A stretch of DNA of 64,000 nucleotides, from contig NW_024722158.1 of NCBI RefSeq assembly GCF_018991925.1, positions 2,836,283 to 2,900,282 on the forward strand, read 5' to 3'. The stretch comes from Homarus americanus (Eukaryota > Arthropoda > Malacostraca > Decapoda > Nephropidae). Position 1 is the first letter of the stretch. Every line of letters begins with the position of its first letter. Below are positions 11,273 to 23,510 of the stretch, piece after piece. The notes below the pieces were generated by a model. It saw nothing but the letters and a program-made list of their open reading frames with translations. It was not told the DNA's origin and ran no database searches. The translations under genes and the position numbers were made by a program.

Positions 11273-13223
11273 ACGTTTCAACAACTATGGTCTTGAAGTA
11301 TGAATTTTGTGTCAGTAAATACAGTAATAAAGATTAAGACTTTAGAGAGATGCAAGTGTGTGGTTGGCTTTAGTGAGAGAAGAGAAGTTCTGGTTAGGCT
11401 ACCGCCCCTTCCCCACGCTTTCCAAGATGTTACCAACCATGACCCTTTAACTCAAACGGTGCTCCAGTACACCGTGGTAGCTCCTTGTTCTAAATATGGC
11501 TTTAGTAACACAATATATTACAGTAACAGTAATCTGGATTTATTTCTCCATATATATAACACTATAACTCTTCTAACCTTATCTTTTGTCCACATCAGTT
11601 TCTCTTGCGTTCTTATTCCTTTCAGAAAATACTAGTGTTACTGATCGACCAATTTAGTCACAATTTAAGTTAACAAACTTGTAAATCTCTGCTGGGGAAG
11701 AAGGCAGCAACCTAGAAATCAATCTGAACCCAACTTGAATTCTTGACAAAAACACTGATGGGTTTTTTGTGCTGCCTGCTTCTAACGAATGCTCTCTCCT
11801 CACTACACGTGTGCACTGTTGTTAGTTGCCTCTATGTTCTATACCTCAAGACATTCATCATTTATTCAGGAAGATTAGACCCATATCCGGTCCTATATAA
11901 TGACCCTGTGACCTTGATACTTGACCTCTTGAGCTAAAATATATCAAGCCGTATCTCACGAGTATCGCTCTGGGTTTATACAATGAATATGTTGCGATCA
12001 TCAATATTTCACTGTTGACAAAAAGAAACCAATCGTCTCGCACAAGGACTTGTGTGTAAGAATAAGCCTTTCAAGGTATATGTAATTTCCACCAGATGTA
12101 GGACGCACACGACCTAGAATCTGTGAAGAGAACTCTCGAGAAAGGTGTAAGAAAGAAGCAGAATCATGGTGTAGGCGGCACCATGACCGGCAGCCTAACA
12201 CTACGTCATTCTCCGCTGGTCACAACACAACCAGATAGCTGCCCCGTAGACAGCATCTCACGTCTACACAATAAAATACACAAAATCCCACCCTTACTGT
12301 AAGATACTGACCACAATCTCACACCGACATAATAAAATGAGCAGAAACTCTATTTCCCTTTGTTTCAATATAAGGTTGGCTTGAATTACGCTTGGCTGGG
12401 TGTGACTTGAGCTTACAAACACTGACTGAAGCTTCCTCTAGAAAACACCCGGTCATGGCCTGCCTCCACTGAATATTGTAGAGGTGACCGGGTCATGCTT
12501 TTCGCCTACAGGAAACTCGCATGGTGAACGTGAGGGCTAATTAATTAATTAATTTTTTTTTTCGGAAGGCGACCAAGATTTCACCATATTGGCTTAATTT
12601 TTGACCTGATGACATCGCTTTCGTTAGCTGTTACACGGTGATGAATGGGCGGTGATAAACTAATTTATTGTTATGATGATCCACAATAATAATATTTATG
12701 GTCACAATGGTACCGATTTACGCATTTTTGGTGATGACGTAGCATATATTGCAATGATGGTGCCCATTGATAGGTACCTATTTATTAGTAAGTGATGACA
12801 TATATGAAGGAGGCACAATCGTAACAGATTAGTTCAAAGTTACAAACATGACTACTTTAGGGCGTTGCCACAACTCCCCAACACACACAAGAAACTACAG
12901 TGGCTGGGATAAAAGAAGAGAATAGTAGAGGAAAGGACTGTGGATACATCATGTATACTAAGACTTCGGCCTACAAGGAGGCAGCGTGGCTGGCACTGAA
13001 CTGGGCCACCTTCATTTTCCTAACAGTTAAGTTAGGCACCCATTTACCCTGCCATATGTATCTTACATTAACCTGCGTGGTGTGTGACATTACGCTTACA
13101 CTGAGGATATACTCTTAAATCTGCTGGTGAAAGTCAGAGTACCTTTGTACAGGGTCGCATCTACACAGGTTAAATATAAAGGAGCGACTGTCAAAGATTT
13201 TTTTAGATTGCCCCGGAGGGGGC
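11273..13223. other. Unannotated non-coding stretch
   Basis: Includes an ATTAATTAATTAATT tract followed by T9 (about 12540-12562). No gene, SINE head or TIR is recognised. Confidence 0.5.
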
Positions 13224-13382
13224 TAGTTTATTGGGCACCCCCTTACATCCCGTGCAAGGTGAAGCGCAGAAGAGTTTACAGTGCCCATCTGGGAAGAATG
13301 CGGAGTTCATGCTTGCCTTTATGACTCATGCATTAAGGGCGTAAAAGCCTGAAGGGTCATGGGTTTTGTCAGCAAGTTACAT
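13224..13382 (-). repeat. SINE family B 3' fragment
   Basis: Aligns with the 3' half of the SINE at 62230-62607: TTTATTGGGCACCCCC, AAGGTGAAGCGCAGAAG, TTCATGCTTGCCTTTATG and GCCTGAAGGGTCA occur in the same order and spacing. It is 5'-truncated, lacking the tRNA head. Confidence 0.85.
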
Positions 13383-14330
13383 AAAGTGACAGAATGATGC
13401 GTGTGTGGGGGGAAAATTTCCCGGTACAATTTATCTGTTTATGGCAGAGCGTGGCAGGTCCTTAATAATGTCAAGTGCCAGGCCATAGCCAAAAAAATTT
13501 AAATTTGATACATTCCTTAGCCTTTGACCCGCTGAAGTAAGCTCATATGTGCAAATTTGGAATTAGTGTGCACGGACTTGTGTCCAGGAATTTCTTTTGC
13601 CAAATTCCATTTATTAAACTGCGGGGAAGTTTTCACTAAAACTAAACATACAGGACAAGCCTTTGCATATTTGGACTTCTGGTAAAAAAGAAAAGAAAAA
13701 AGTACATCTAGGCACTGGTACGTATTTTGCAAACCTTGGCATCAAGTGTGTTGCAGTAAGGGGTCAGACATTACCAGTCCTGCAACAACGGCATAAACTG
13801 GTCCAACGACGGCTGAGTCATGAAGCTGGCGAACTTTAAAGAGCACACACTAGCACACACCTACACACAACTATACGAACCGCAAGCTATGTGTGGTGGT
13901 CTTAAGAAAATTAAGTGTTAGGGCATGTTAGACCTCGGTACATTACCCCACCCCCCCCCTCCTCCTCCCTCGTCTAAGAGCGGCAATTGGCACAAATCTC
14001 CCGTCGTCCGGCCTAGACAAACACTCAACTGAAGGTAAGAGCTTAGAGACGGTTGAATGCCTACTGACCCAGCCACCTTGACCTTTGAGCGAACTCTGTC
14101 AACAGCAACCAGTTTTATGGAAACAACCAGGAGAGCTTGAATGTAATCACTCAACATACTGGAATGTTTGAGCGCAAACGGGTAAGATAAATTACTACAG
14201 ATAAAAGCATGATTTTTATATTTGTCAAATTTTCAGAAAACAAGAAAAATCGCTGATATAGAAGACGTTAGTGCAAGATATTATAAAAACATAACTTGGA
14301 AAAATAATTTGACTTGAACAAATCTGTTCT
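13383..14330. other. Unannotated non-coding stretch
   Basis: C-rich tract at about 13946-13969. Nothing else is recognised. Confidence 0.5.
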
Positions 14331-14526
14331 GCTGTAGCCCACTGTTCCTGTGACCTACTGTTACTATAACCCACTGTTACTGTAACCTACGGTTACTGTA
14401 ACCCACTGTTATTGTAACCTACTGTTACTGTAACCCACTGTTACTGTAACCTGCTGTCCCTGCAACCTACTGTTACTGTAACCTACTGATACTGTAACAC
14501 ACTGATACTGTAACCTACTGATACTG
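14331..14526. repeat. 16-bp satellite, left block
   Basis: Degenerate copies of CTGTTACTGTAACCTA. It is separated from the main block by the insertion at 14527-15270. Confidence 0.9.
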
Positions 14527-15270
14527 GGCGGCAGAAGGGGCAGCCGCCCTGGGCGCCAAGAACGTTTATCTAACATAGCTATTGTATCAATTGAACAGAA
14601 GATAGCAAGGAAAGTGATTTTGTAAAAAATGATGTTCCAGAGTAATTCTTAATGTGCACTCTTAGCTTTCAGTGATATTACTGAAGGTGCCTCATATGTG
14701 CTGATGTAATTAACAGACCATTATACTTAAAAAAAACTTAAATGCTGCATTTTTAGTTAGTTGATATTTATGAGCCTTGGTCTACTGTGCATTGTATTAT
14801 GACAATTAATATTGGATAAATAAACTTACTTTCTAGGGTTAAGAATAAAATCTGGTCACTCATCAGAATTGTTCAAGATTATTATTGAATCTGTTTACTT
14901 GGAGAGTAAAATAATTTTATAATGAAAAGTTAATTAATCCACTGGGTTATGGTATTTCATGAACTAAATATAGACTATATGTGTTTTGAGAAGCAAATTG
15001 GTGATTACTTATAGATAATTATTCCAGTTCTTGAAGTTAATTTGTTCAAGCCTTGATACAACCATAAAATTATACGTCATCATCAGTGTTATTCTCAATC
15101 CCTTATTTACTATTATGCCACATTATTTATATGAATTAAAATTTAGTTGATATAATTATTTGCGGTAGAAGTGTGGTTGCAGGGAGTGGTGGTGGGGAGC
15201 CGTAAGGGGGGGAAGGGGCCGCCAAATTCAAAGATCGCTCTGGGCGCCATCAAGGCTGGTTACGGCCCTG
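14527..15270. mobile_element. About 744-bp insertion in the 16-bp satellite, possibly hAT-like
   Basis: Satellite sequence stops at 14526 and resumes after 15270; the AT-rich DNA between is unrelated. Both ends are GC-rich: GGCGGCAGAAGGGGCAGCCG on the left and, read inwards from the right, CAGGGCCGTAACCAGCC. Each has a GGGCGCC-type block a little inside. That layout resembles hAT ends starting CAGGGxCGG, but the ends match only partly, no 8-bp TSD is visible, and there is no transposase. So the insertion is seen and the class is inferred weakly. Confidence 0.45.
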
Positions 15271-17700
15271 TCTTTAGCCTAATGTTCCTGTAACCTGCTG
15301 TTACTGTATGCCACTGTTACTGTAACCTGTTGTTACTGTAACCTACTGTTACTGTAACCTACTGTTCCTGTAACCTACTGTTACTGTAACCTACTGTTAC
15401 TGTAACCTACTGTTGCTGTAACCTGCTGTTACTGTAACCCACTGTTCCTGTAACCTGTTGTTACTGTAATCTACTGTTAATGTAACCTACTGTTCCTGTA
15501 ACCTACTGTTGTTGTAACCTACTATTGCTGTAACCTACGGTTCCTGTAACCTGCTGTTCCTGTAACCTGCTGTTACTGTAACCTACTGTTACTGTAACTC
15601 AATTTAACCGTAACCTACTGATACTGTAACCTACTATTACTGTAACCCACTGTTCCTGTAACCTACTGTTACTGTAACCTACTGTTGCTGTAACCTGCTG
15701 TTACTATAACCTACTGTTACTGTAACCTGCTGTTACTGTAACCTACTGTTGCTGTAACCTATTGTTACTGTAACCTACTGTTGCTGTAACTTACTGTTGC
15801 TGTAACCTACTGTTACTGTAACCTACTGTTGCTGTAACCTACTGTTACTGTCACCTACTGTTGCTGTAACCTACTGTTGGTGTAACCTACTGTTGCTGTA
15901 ACCTGCTGTTACTGTAACCTACTGTTGTTGTAACCTACTGTTGCTGTAACCTACTGTTGCTGTAACCTGCTGTTACTGTATCCTACTATTACTGTAACCT
16001 ACTGTTGCTGTAACCTGCTGTTACTGTAACCTACTGTTACTGTAACCTACTGTTACTGTAACCTACTGTTGCTGTAACCTACTGTTACTGTCACCTACTG
16101 TTGCTGTAACCTACTGTTGGTGGAACCTACTGTTGCTGTAACCTACTGTTACTGTAACCTACTGTTACTGTAACCTACTGTTGCTGTAACCTACTGTTAC
16201 TGTCACCTACTGTTGCTGTAACCTACTGTTGGTGTAACCTACTGTTGCTGTAACCTGCTGTTACTGTAACCTACTGTTGCTGTAACCTACTGTTACTGTC
16301 ACCTACTGTTGCTGTAACCTACTGTTGCTGTAACTTACTGTTGCTGTAACCTACTGTTACTGTAACCTGCTGTTACTGTAACCTACTGTTACTGTAATCT
16401 GCTGTTACTGTAACCTACTGTTGCTGTAACCTATTGTTACTATAACCTACTGTTGCTGTAACCTGCTGTTGCTGTAACCTACTGTTGCTGTAACCTGCTG
16501 TTACTGTATCCTACTATTACTGTAACCTACTGTTGCTGTAACCTGCTGTTACTGTATCCTGCTGTTACTGTATCCTACTGTTACTGTAACCTGCGGCTAC
16601 TGTAACCTGCTGTTACTGTAACCTACTGTTGTTGTAACCTACTGTTGCTGTAACCTGCTGTTACTGTAACCTACTGTTACTGTAACCTGCTGTTACTGTA
16701 ACCTACTGTTACTGTAACCTATTGTTACTGTAACCTACTGTTGCTGTAACCTACTGTTGCTGTAACCTACTGTTACTGTAACCTACTGTTGCTGTAACCT
16801 ACTGTTACTGTCACCTACTGTTGCTGTAACCTACTGTTGCTGTAACCTACTGTTGCTGTAACCTGCTGTTACTGTAACCAACTGTTGTTGTAACCTACTG
16901 TTGCTGTAACCTGCTGTTACTGTAACCTACTGTTAATGTAACCTGCTGTTACTGTAACCTACTGTTGCTGTAACCTATTGTTACTGTGTAACCTACTGTT
17001 GCTGTAACCTACTGTTACTGTAACCTACTGTTGCTGTAACCTACTGTTGCTGTAATCTACTGTTACTGTAACCTATTATTACTGTAACCTACTGTTGCTG
17101 TAACCTGCTGTTACTGTATCCTACTATTACTGTAACCTACTGTTGCTGTAACCTGCTGTTACTGTAACCTGCTGTTACTGTATCCTACTATAACTGTAAC
17201 CTACTGTTGCTGTAACCTACTGTTACTGTAACCTGCTGTTACTGTAACCTACTGTTACTGTAACCTACTGTTGCTGTAACCTGCTGTTACTGTAACCTAC
17301 TGGTCCTGTAACCTGTTGTTACTGTAGCCTAATGTTCCTGTAACCTGCTGTTACTGTAGCCTAATGTTACTGTAATGTAATGTTCCTGTATCCTGCTGTT
17401 ATTGTAACCTACTGTTCCTGTAATCTGCTGTTACTGTAGCCTAATGTTCCTGTAACCTGCTGTTACTGTAGCCTAATGTTACTGTAACCTACTGTTACTG
17501 AAACCAAATGTTACTCTAACCTTCTGTTACTGTAACCTAATGTTACTCTAACCTACTGTTACTCTGACTTACTGTTACTATAACCTACTTTTACTGTAAC
17601 CTAATTTTACTGTAACCCACCGTTAGAGTAGCCTACTGTTACTGAAACTTTGTTTTACTCTAACCGAATGTTACTGTAAACTTCTGTCACTGTAACCTAA
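15271..17700. repeat. 16-bp satellite, main block (about 150 units)
   Basis: Unit CTGTTACTGTAACCTA with frequent CTGTTGCTGTAACCTA and CCTGCTG variants. Each standard unit contains the 11-bp inverted repeat GTTAC-T-GTAAC. Degeneracy rises towards 17700, where units become TTACTCTAACC-like. It is not coding. Confidence 0.95.
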
Positions 17701-18765
17701 TCTTTTGTTAAAAAATAATAGGACAGGCAGGAGCGTTATATTACTTGGCAACATGTCTTTTGTGGCAGTAATTTTCCATGTTGTGTTAGTCAGTAATATA
17801 AAGGAGTTTAGTAATCTCGGATCTACCAGACGACCTCGTACGCGGCCTGCATAAGTGGTCACTGTCAACAGAAGTGAGAACTATATCTTACTCCCAGTAT
17901 AAGTTCATTGTTGTTTCCAAGTCTAGCACACACACAAAAAAAAACTCCTGGAGGAAGTGAAGAATATGGGATGCAAGATGGAGAAAGCTACAAAAACAAT
18001 AGGCGGATGGGCAGGAAGGAGGTGACGATTCGGAATACACCCAGTTTCCTTTCTGGGGAAAACTATATAATGTGAAAGTTACTACAGGAAAAACTAGTTT
18101 GGCACAGCCTCTGTGTTAGGACTACTTATTTTCGGTGTTCAGATCATAGCTGTTAATAAGTTTATCCGAGATGAAATATGCAAATGATAAATTAGATAGT
18201 TTACGTTAGGTTATGTTAGGTTAGTGTTAATGTGGTTGGTTAATCATCAGGTGAAATATACTGGGTGTCTAATCTTTAGATCTTTTTCTTATTTCGTCCA
18301 TGTATGATATTTATCTTTAGATTACAACAGGTGACAAAATGTGTTATATATTTGACAAAACTATTAAGCTGTGGCAGCTGCGTCTGCTGCGTATTCTTAT
18401 TTATTAACTATGCGAGCTAGTACACTGGCTGGCTTAGTTCATTTTCTTCACTATCGCTATAGTGCCATGCTTAGGTCATCACTAGTGAAAACTAATACCA
18501 AATATTTAGTGAAAATATTGTTCATTTCTCTCTCGTTATCAGTTAGTTTATTGTATTGGTTCAGTCTTGTTACGGTGGGCTTTCGTTTGGGGTTAACTTC
18601 GCTTCTCTTGCCACTTTAACTTCATCATCTCTCTTCGCTTTTCTAATATATTTCTTGAGCCTTTTGGATAATTCAGTAAAATAGTTTTGAAGATAAACGT
18701 CATCCCGTTTTGTCTTGTACATAATCTCTTTTTCTGCCTAATTATATTCTTTAAGTCCTCTGGTG
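17701..18765. other. Unannotated non-coding stretch
   Basis: Contains a short TTAGG-like tract (about 18203-18230). An 82-codon frame at 18371-18619 shows no recognisable family and begins at a non-ATG codon. Confidence 0.5.
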
Positions 18766-19325
18766 GAAATGACTAGTAACGATATTACTAAACAAAATAA
18801 AAATAAAACATGCTAAGTCGCCAGATCCTGATGAGATATTTGGTAAAGTATTAAAGGAATGTAAGAACGAACTTAGTATATCTTTGGCGAACTTTTTTTT
18901 TTACATTAAATAGTGTTGCAGCGGACTCCTGGAGGAGAGTTTATGTGACACTGGTGTTCTAAAAGTGAGAAAACTCACTCTCCTATAACTCCCGTTCAAC
19001 CAGTTTAACATCATTGTAGGAAAATTACTGGAAGCAATAGTTACAAATTCAATATGAAATCCCCTTGAAAAATACAATTCATAAAGGACTCTCAGTATGG
19101 CTTTACCAGTGGGCGTTCATGTCTGACAAATCTATTATTATTCTTTTTAATAGTTTTGAACCAGTTGATGATGGACGCGATGACGATGTGGTTTAACTTG
19201 AGTTTACCAAAGCCTTTGACAAAGCCCTTCACTAATGACTATTAAATAAAATGGAGGTTCATGGTATTGGGGGGGAATACTAAATTGGATTAGGATGTGG
19301 TTAACGGACACGAAACATCAATCCG
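18766..19325 (+). pseudogene. CR1-type LINE ORF2, first half of a split copy
   Basis: Collinear with 40735-41525 of the CR1 at 38.0-42.5 kb. Recognisable blocks are GACTAGTAACGA, CCTGATGAGATATTTG, AAAGTATTAAAGGAATGTAA, CGGGCGTTCATGTCTGAC-like and a decayed SKAFD region near 19200-19215. Many stops and indels. It covers the RT N-terminal part up to just after the first catalytic Asp block. It is cut at about 19325 by a minus-strand LINE and resumes at 20873. Confidence 0.85.
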
Positions 19326-19662
19326 AGTACCGGCCTCATATCTGAGGGTTGGCGATTACAGCCCTCCACTCTAAACGTTTTCGGGCTGTGTTTACAAATC
19401 CTCCAAGGTTTTGTATCTCTCTGGGGACCCAGTTTTTAATTTCATTCATCCATCCCAAGTCTCTGGCTTCCCCTGGCGCTCCTACCCTCAACTTTGCCTA
19501 TTTATATTTCTGTTATTATTCCCTCATCCCAAATTATATGACCAAAGTATCTCAATTATCTTTTTTTTTCTGTACATTTCAAGTATTGTCCTTGAAGTTT
19601 TCCGAATCTTAGCAGTTCTTCATTTGTTTTCCTGTCAGTGTAGCTTACCGTATTCTTAGCAT

Positions 19663-19920
19663 CTACCTATAATACCACATTTCAAGGGCCTCCAACCTCT
19701 TTGTTGTCTGCTGAACGTGTTCACGCTTCTGACCCATAATCAGTCCTTGCCATGTAAAGCCTTTCAGCAGCCTTTTTCTCAAATTGAAGTTAATGTCTGT
19801 TTTCATTAGGTCTTTTAGATTATTACATGCTGTTTTTGGTTGGCCTATTCTTGTTTTGATTTCTTCCGTAAATCTACCATCACAACTAATGTAACTTCCC
19901 AAATACACAAAATTGTCCAC
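19663..19920 (-). pseudogene. RTE-like LINE ORF2 C-terminal segment
   Basis: 85 codons: FVYLGSYISCDGRFTEEIKT (residues 4-23), a KRLLKG block and the RLEALEMWYYR block (residues 75-85), the conserved post-RT region of the same LINE. It stops at 19663; decayed C-terminal sequence continues to about 19340 in other frames. Confidence 0.8.
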
Positions 19921-20022
19921 TTGTTTAAGCTCTCACTTGTCTACCACAATTTTTCGCATAGGATTTACTTCCAGTTTGAAAACAACCATTGCTTTCGTCT
20001 TTACATCATTAATTCTTACGCC

Positions 20023-20256
20023 TCATTCCCCCCCCCCCCTTTCCACTAAACTGTAAACGAGTTTTTGTAATATATCTTCACTATTTGAGATAGGAGCAGC
20101 ATCATCTGCATAGCGTTTATTTTTTATTACTTTACCGTTAATTTTTAGTCCTTCATTATCACTTATAACTTCTCTCATTAAGAATTCTGAATATATATTA
20201 TACAATGTTGGAGATAGAACACAGCCTTGTCTTACTCCCTGCCTAATGTGAACCAA
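20023..20256 (-). pseudogene. RTE-like reverse transcriptase segment with YADD box
   Basis: Open segment of 77 codons: RQGVRQGCVLSPTLYNIYSE (residues 5-24), then KRYADDAAPI (residues 47-56), the RT domain around the two catalytic aspartates. It ends in a G-run-associated frameshift at about 20030. It belongs to the LINE at 19326-20872; polymerase function is lost because the rest of the frame is broken. Confidence 0.8.
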
Positions 20257-20872
20257 TTATTAAGTTCATTATTTACTAACACCGCAGCCTCCTGATGCCA
20301 GTAAAGAGTCTTTAAAATTTTAATATTTCCTTCCTTAATGCCTATTTTCTAAGATCTCTATAAGTTTAGTGTACTTTACCTTATCAAAAGATTTTTCAAA
20401 ATCAACAAAGAAGATATACAAATTTCTTTGGACCTCTAAGGCTTTCACTCAAAATTCTCAAACCAAATATAACTTCTCTAGTTCCCTTTCCCTTTCTAAA
20501 TCCTCTTTTATCTTCAGGTAACTCACTTTCTATTCTAAACTTTAATCTACTTCAGATTATGTTTAATAAAACTTTGCAGACACGACTTATTAAGCTTATT
20601 GTTCTAAACTGGGTGCACTCCAAGGCTCCTGTCTCTTTAGCTAATAATAAATATTTAGATTTTTTGAAATAACTTTGAAGGTCAAATATTCTATCCCATT
20701 CTTGCCCATTTGCTTATAAATTATGCTGGAAGCTGATCAACCCCACAGGTTCATCATTTTTCATTTTGGTCACAGTTGCTTCAACTTCAGTTTCCAGAAT
20801 TGACACTTCGATCCCCTACGGACTCTGCCCATTTATCGTTTACCGTTTTTGCCTCAAACAGGATATTTTTGT

Positions 20873-21762
20873 CGTCATTCATGGCACCAAACCTGACTGG
20901 GGTAACGTCACGAGTGGCGTGCTCCAAGGCTCAGTATTTGTACCATTACTATTTATTATATACATTAACGACATAGCTCTAGGCATTGACAACAACATAA
21001 GTAAATTTACCAAAGACACAAAAATAGGGAGAATAATGCAATCAGACGAGGAGTCTGAAAAATTACAGTTAAACCGAAATAAATATTTGATATGGACGAA
21101 AAAATAACAGACGTAATTTAATATAGAAAAATATAAAAATTTAAGGTTGGGAATGGAATCGGAGAAACAAACTATCAGCTAAACAACACAGAATCAGGTA
21201 AGTCCAACTGTAAGAGCTTTAGGGATGATAATAAATAGGATCCTAAAACCAAATCAGTTATGCGTTTATGTTCGAAACACAGCTAACTGAGTACTAGGGT
21301 TCATATCAAGGAGTTATAGTAACAGGACAAGCGAAGTTATCCTAAAACTAATCTCGCGTACACGAGAACACTTAGATCAAGTGGTTCAAGTTTTGGTCAC
21401 TTTACTATAGAATGGTTATTGATTCCCCAGTAAGACTCCAGGAGATAATGGGCATTAGTAACCTTGAGTTTATAAACATTTTAAGATAATTTAATTTGCA
21501 TTCTCTGGAGAGACGTAGAGTGAGGAGCGATATGACCGAAGTGTATAAACGAAAGATGGGTTACATGAAGGTGATAATTACTTAAACTATGATGCCAGGA
21601 ATGAACGAGAGGAACCAATTATCAAACACTATTATTAACTCCAACTGTCTGGGAGTATTTAAAAATAGGTTGGACAGATATACGAGTGATGAGGGTTGGG
21701 TGTAAACGGGGCTGCCTAGCATCGGCCAATAGACCCGCTGCAGTTTTCTTCATTCTCATGAC
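20873..21762 (+). pseudogene. CR1-type LINE ORF2 and 3' end, second half of the split copy
   Basis: Resumes exactly where 19325 stopped relative to the intact CR1: TGGCACCAAACCTGACTGGG, then VTSGVLQGSVFVPLLFIIYI, then ISKFTKDTKIGRI, where the FADD catalytic box has become FTKD. Decayed C-terminal sequence follows to a GGTTGGGTGTAAACGGG block and the CR1 3' UTR (GACCCGCTGCAGTTTTC, then a TTCATTCTCATG end near 21762). It is inactive. Confidence 0.85.
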
Positions 21763-22680
21763 CTTAATGATATAGACGTAGTTGAATCAGAATCGAAATA
21801 ATATCTGGATTTCGATGTTCCAATATCATTTGCGTAACAAACTTTTACTACCTGCACTTTTGGATACCACAGTGGAAATTACAATAAACAAACAGCAATA
21901 ATTTGTTTATCACAACGTTTTTCTCTACACAGGGTGCATATCAACAGTTTTAATATTAATACGGTTCAAAGACTGCAGCACTCTGGTACCGTACATTAGT
22001 ACAATTAATTACATAAGATGCAGTTACAGCTCCGGTGATACAGCTGCAACTCTCGAGGTCTGGGTACAGGGTTCCGTCGATGCATTACGTACTGTATTGG
22101 CATTTGTCGCGGGAGTTGTCGGTATCTTTACCAAGTTTATTTTTTTGTAGATGATCGTTAAGTTTGGTGAGGTTAATGTTATATCAGGCTATGTTATAGC
22201 GGGTAAAGATAGCAAGGAAGCATAGACGGAGTCATAAGCCAAGATTTGCTTCAGTGTCAACTGTTGACGGAGCTATAATGGCTGCTAGCTGCGTTACCTC
22301 TTTATATTGCACCATGGAGGGAGGCAACTTTTCTTCTAGCAATCTAACTGGTATTAGAGAAAATTCCCCCAGCATTATATTTTCTCAAACCAGAAAATAT
22401 TCGTAACAATCTGGAAAAAAACGAAAGTACGAGGCGTTGTAATTCCTTCACCTGATTTCGTTTATTCTTTAGGTAAGAAATGAGATTTCTTTAATAGAGA
22501 TTTTTCGCTAGGTGGCTGATTAACCCGGACCACTGTCGTTGATACCAAAATCTGAATATGTTTTGTGTGTTTATGAAACGTAATTGAAAACAATCACGGT
22601 TGTTCTCTCTACAATAAATCTGGAATATACAGTACATGATACCACTTATGGACCTGTGTTTTTGCCGGGTGCGAGCAGCA
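21763..22680. other. Unannotated non-coding stretch
   Basis: No coding, SINE, TIR or satellite feature is recognised. Confidence 0.5.
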
Positions 22681-23048
22681 TTTTTTTTTTTTTACGGGAA
22701 TAGCCCACCCGGTCACAGGTCATCGACCCACAACGGGGCCTAGGGGGAGAAACAAAAGGGAGTAAAAAGAAATAAACAATAGAAAAGAAAAAATATTATC
22801 TTAATCTACACCACGAAGATGCTGCACGAGCTTTTTGAGGTGAGACAGATTGTATGAGAAGGAAAACAGAAGAAGGAAGAGCATTCCACAGTTTGGCTGT
22901 ATGAGGAAAGAAGGATGTACTATAAGGGATTATTCTAATGTGACCGACATCCACAGAGAAACTGTGAGCACAGCGGGCAAGATGAATGTTGCGAGCCCAC
23001 GCCCAAGCCGACGGTACACAGGATGCCAAATCAACCGAACATTGCCCG

Positions 23049-23510
23049 TTAAAGTACCTGTAAAAGAGCGAGAGAGAGTGAAGCAACATTGCGGCGAAGA
23101 GAAAGGGAAGAAAGATTATCAACTAAAGGAAGAGAGTGAATAAGACGAAATGCCTTTGATTCCACCCTATCTAACAGTTGGGCAGAAGAAGGGCCACCCC
23201 CGGATATGAGAGCAGTACTCCAAGTTAGGACGAATGAATCCCTTATATACTTGAAGCATCTGTACAGCATCCCCAGCTTTCGGGAAGCAGCTTTAGCAAT
23301 GTTGAGGATGTGTGGCTTCCATGACTTATTAGAGGAAATGGTGAGATCTGGCATATCTATTTTAGAATTTGGTAGAATGATAGCGTCCTGAAATGTGATT
23401 GGTGGGAGATCATCTATTTTGGAAAGTGAAATTGGTAAATAATGAATTTTATTATCATGGAATTTAACCAAGTTTCTACCTCCCCATTCGTAGATGCTGC
23501 ACAGATCCAC
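23049..23510 (-). pseudogene. Jockey-like LINE ORF2: post-RT thumb/C-terminal part
   Basis: Overlaps the RT frame in a different register (frameshift near 23460-23510). EWGGRNLVKFHDNKIHYLPI, then SNKSWKPHILNIAKAASRKL, LGMLYRCFKYI and LLDRVESKAFRLI are the C-terminal blocks after the YADD region in this LINE group. A further frame at 22796-23122 continues with LSLFYRYFNG and SFFPHTAKLWNALPSSVF, the end of ORF2. Confidence 0.8.

Larger units (their letters stand above)
19326..20872 (-). mobile_element. RTE-like LINE fragment inserted in a CR1 copy
   Basis: Minus-strand RT of the family found in arthropods as 'endonuclease-reverse transcriptase'. Blocks in order are KRGFRKGKGTREVIFGLR (near 20480-20530), VDFEKSFDKV with a frameshift (near 20390-20410), RQGVRQGCVLSPTLYNIYSE, NKRYADDAAPI, FVYLGSYISCDGRFTEEI, then EALEMWYYR and a C-terminal EWRAVIANPQI before a stop near 19340. 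The YADD catalytic box is present. Several stops and frameshifts split the frame, and the endonuclease is missing (5' truncation). CR1 sequence flanks both sides collinearly, so this is the younger insertion. Confidence 0.85.

Noticed and set aside
10628..11296. Three long overlapping frames (both strands) over the 21-bp array as genes
   Set aside because: Simultaneous open frames on both strands are the expected by-product of a stop-free 21-bp unit.
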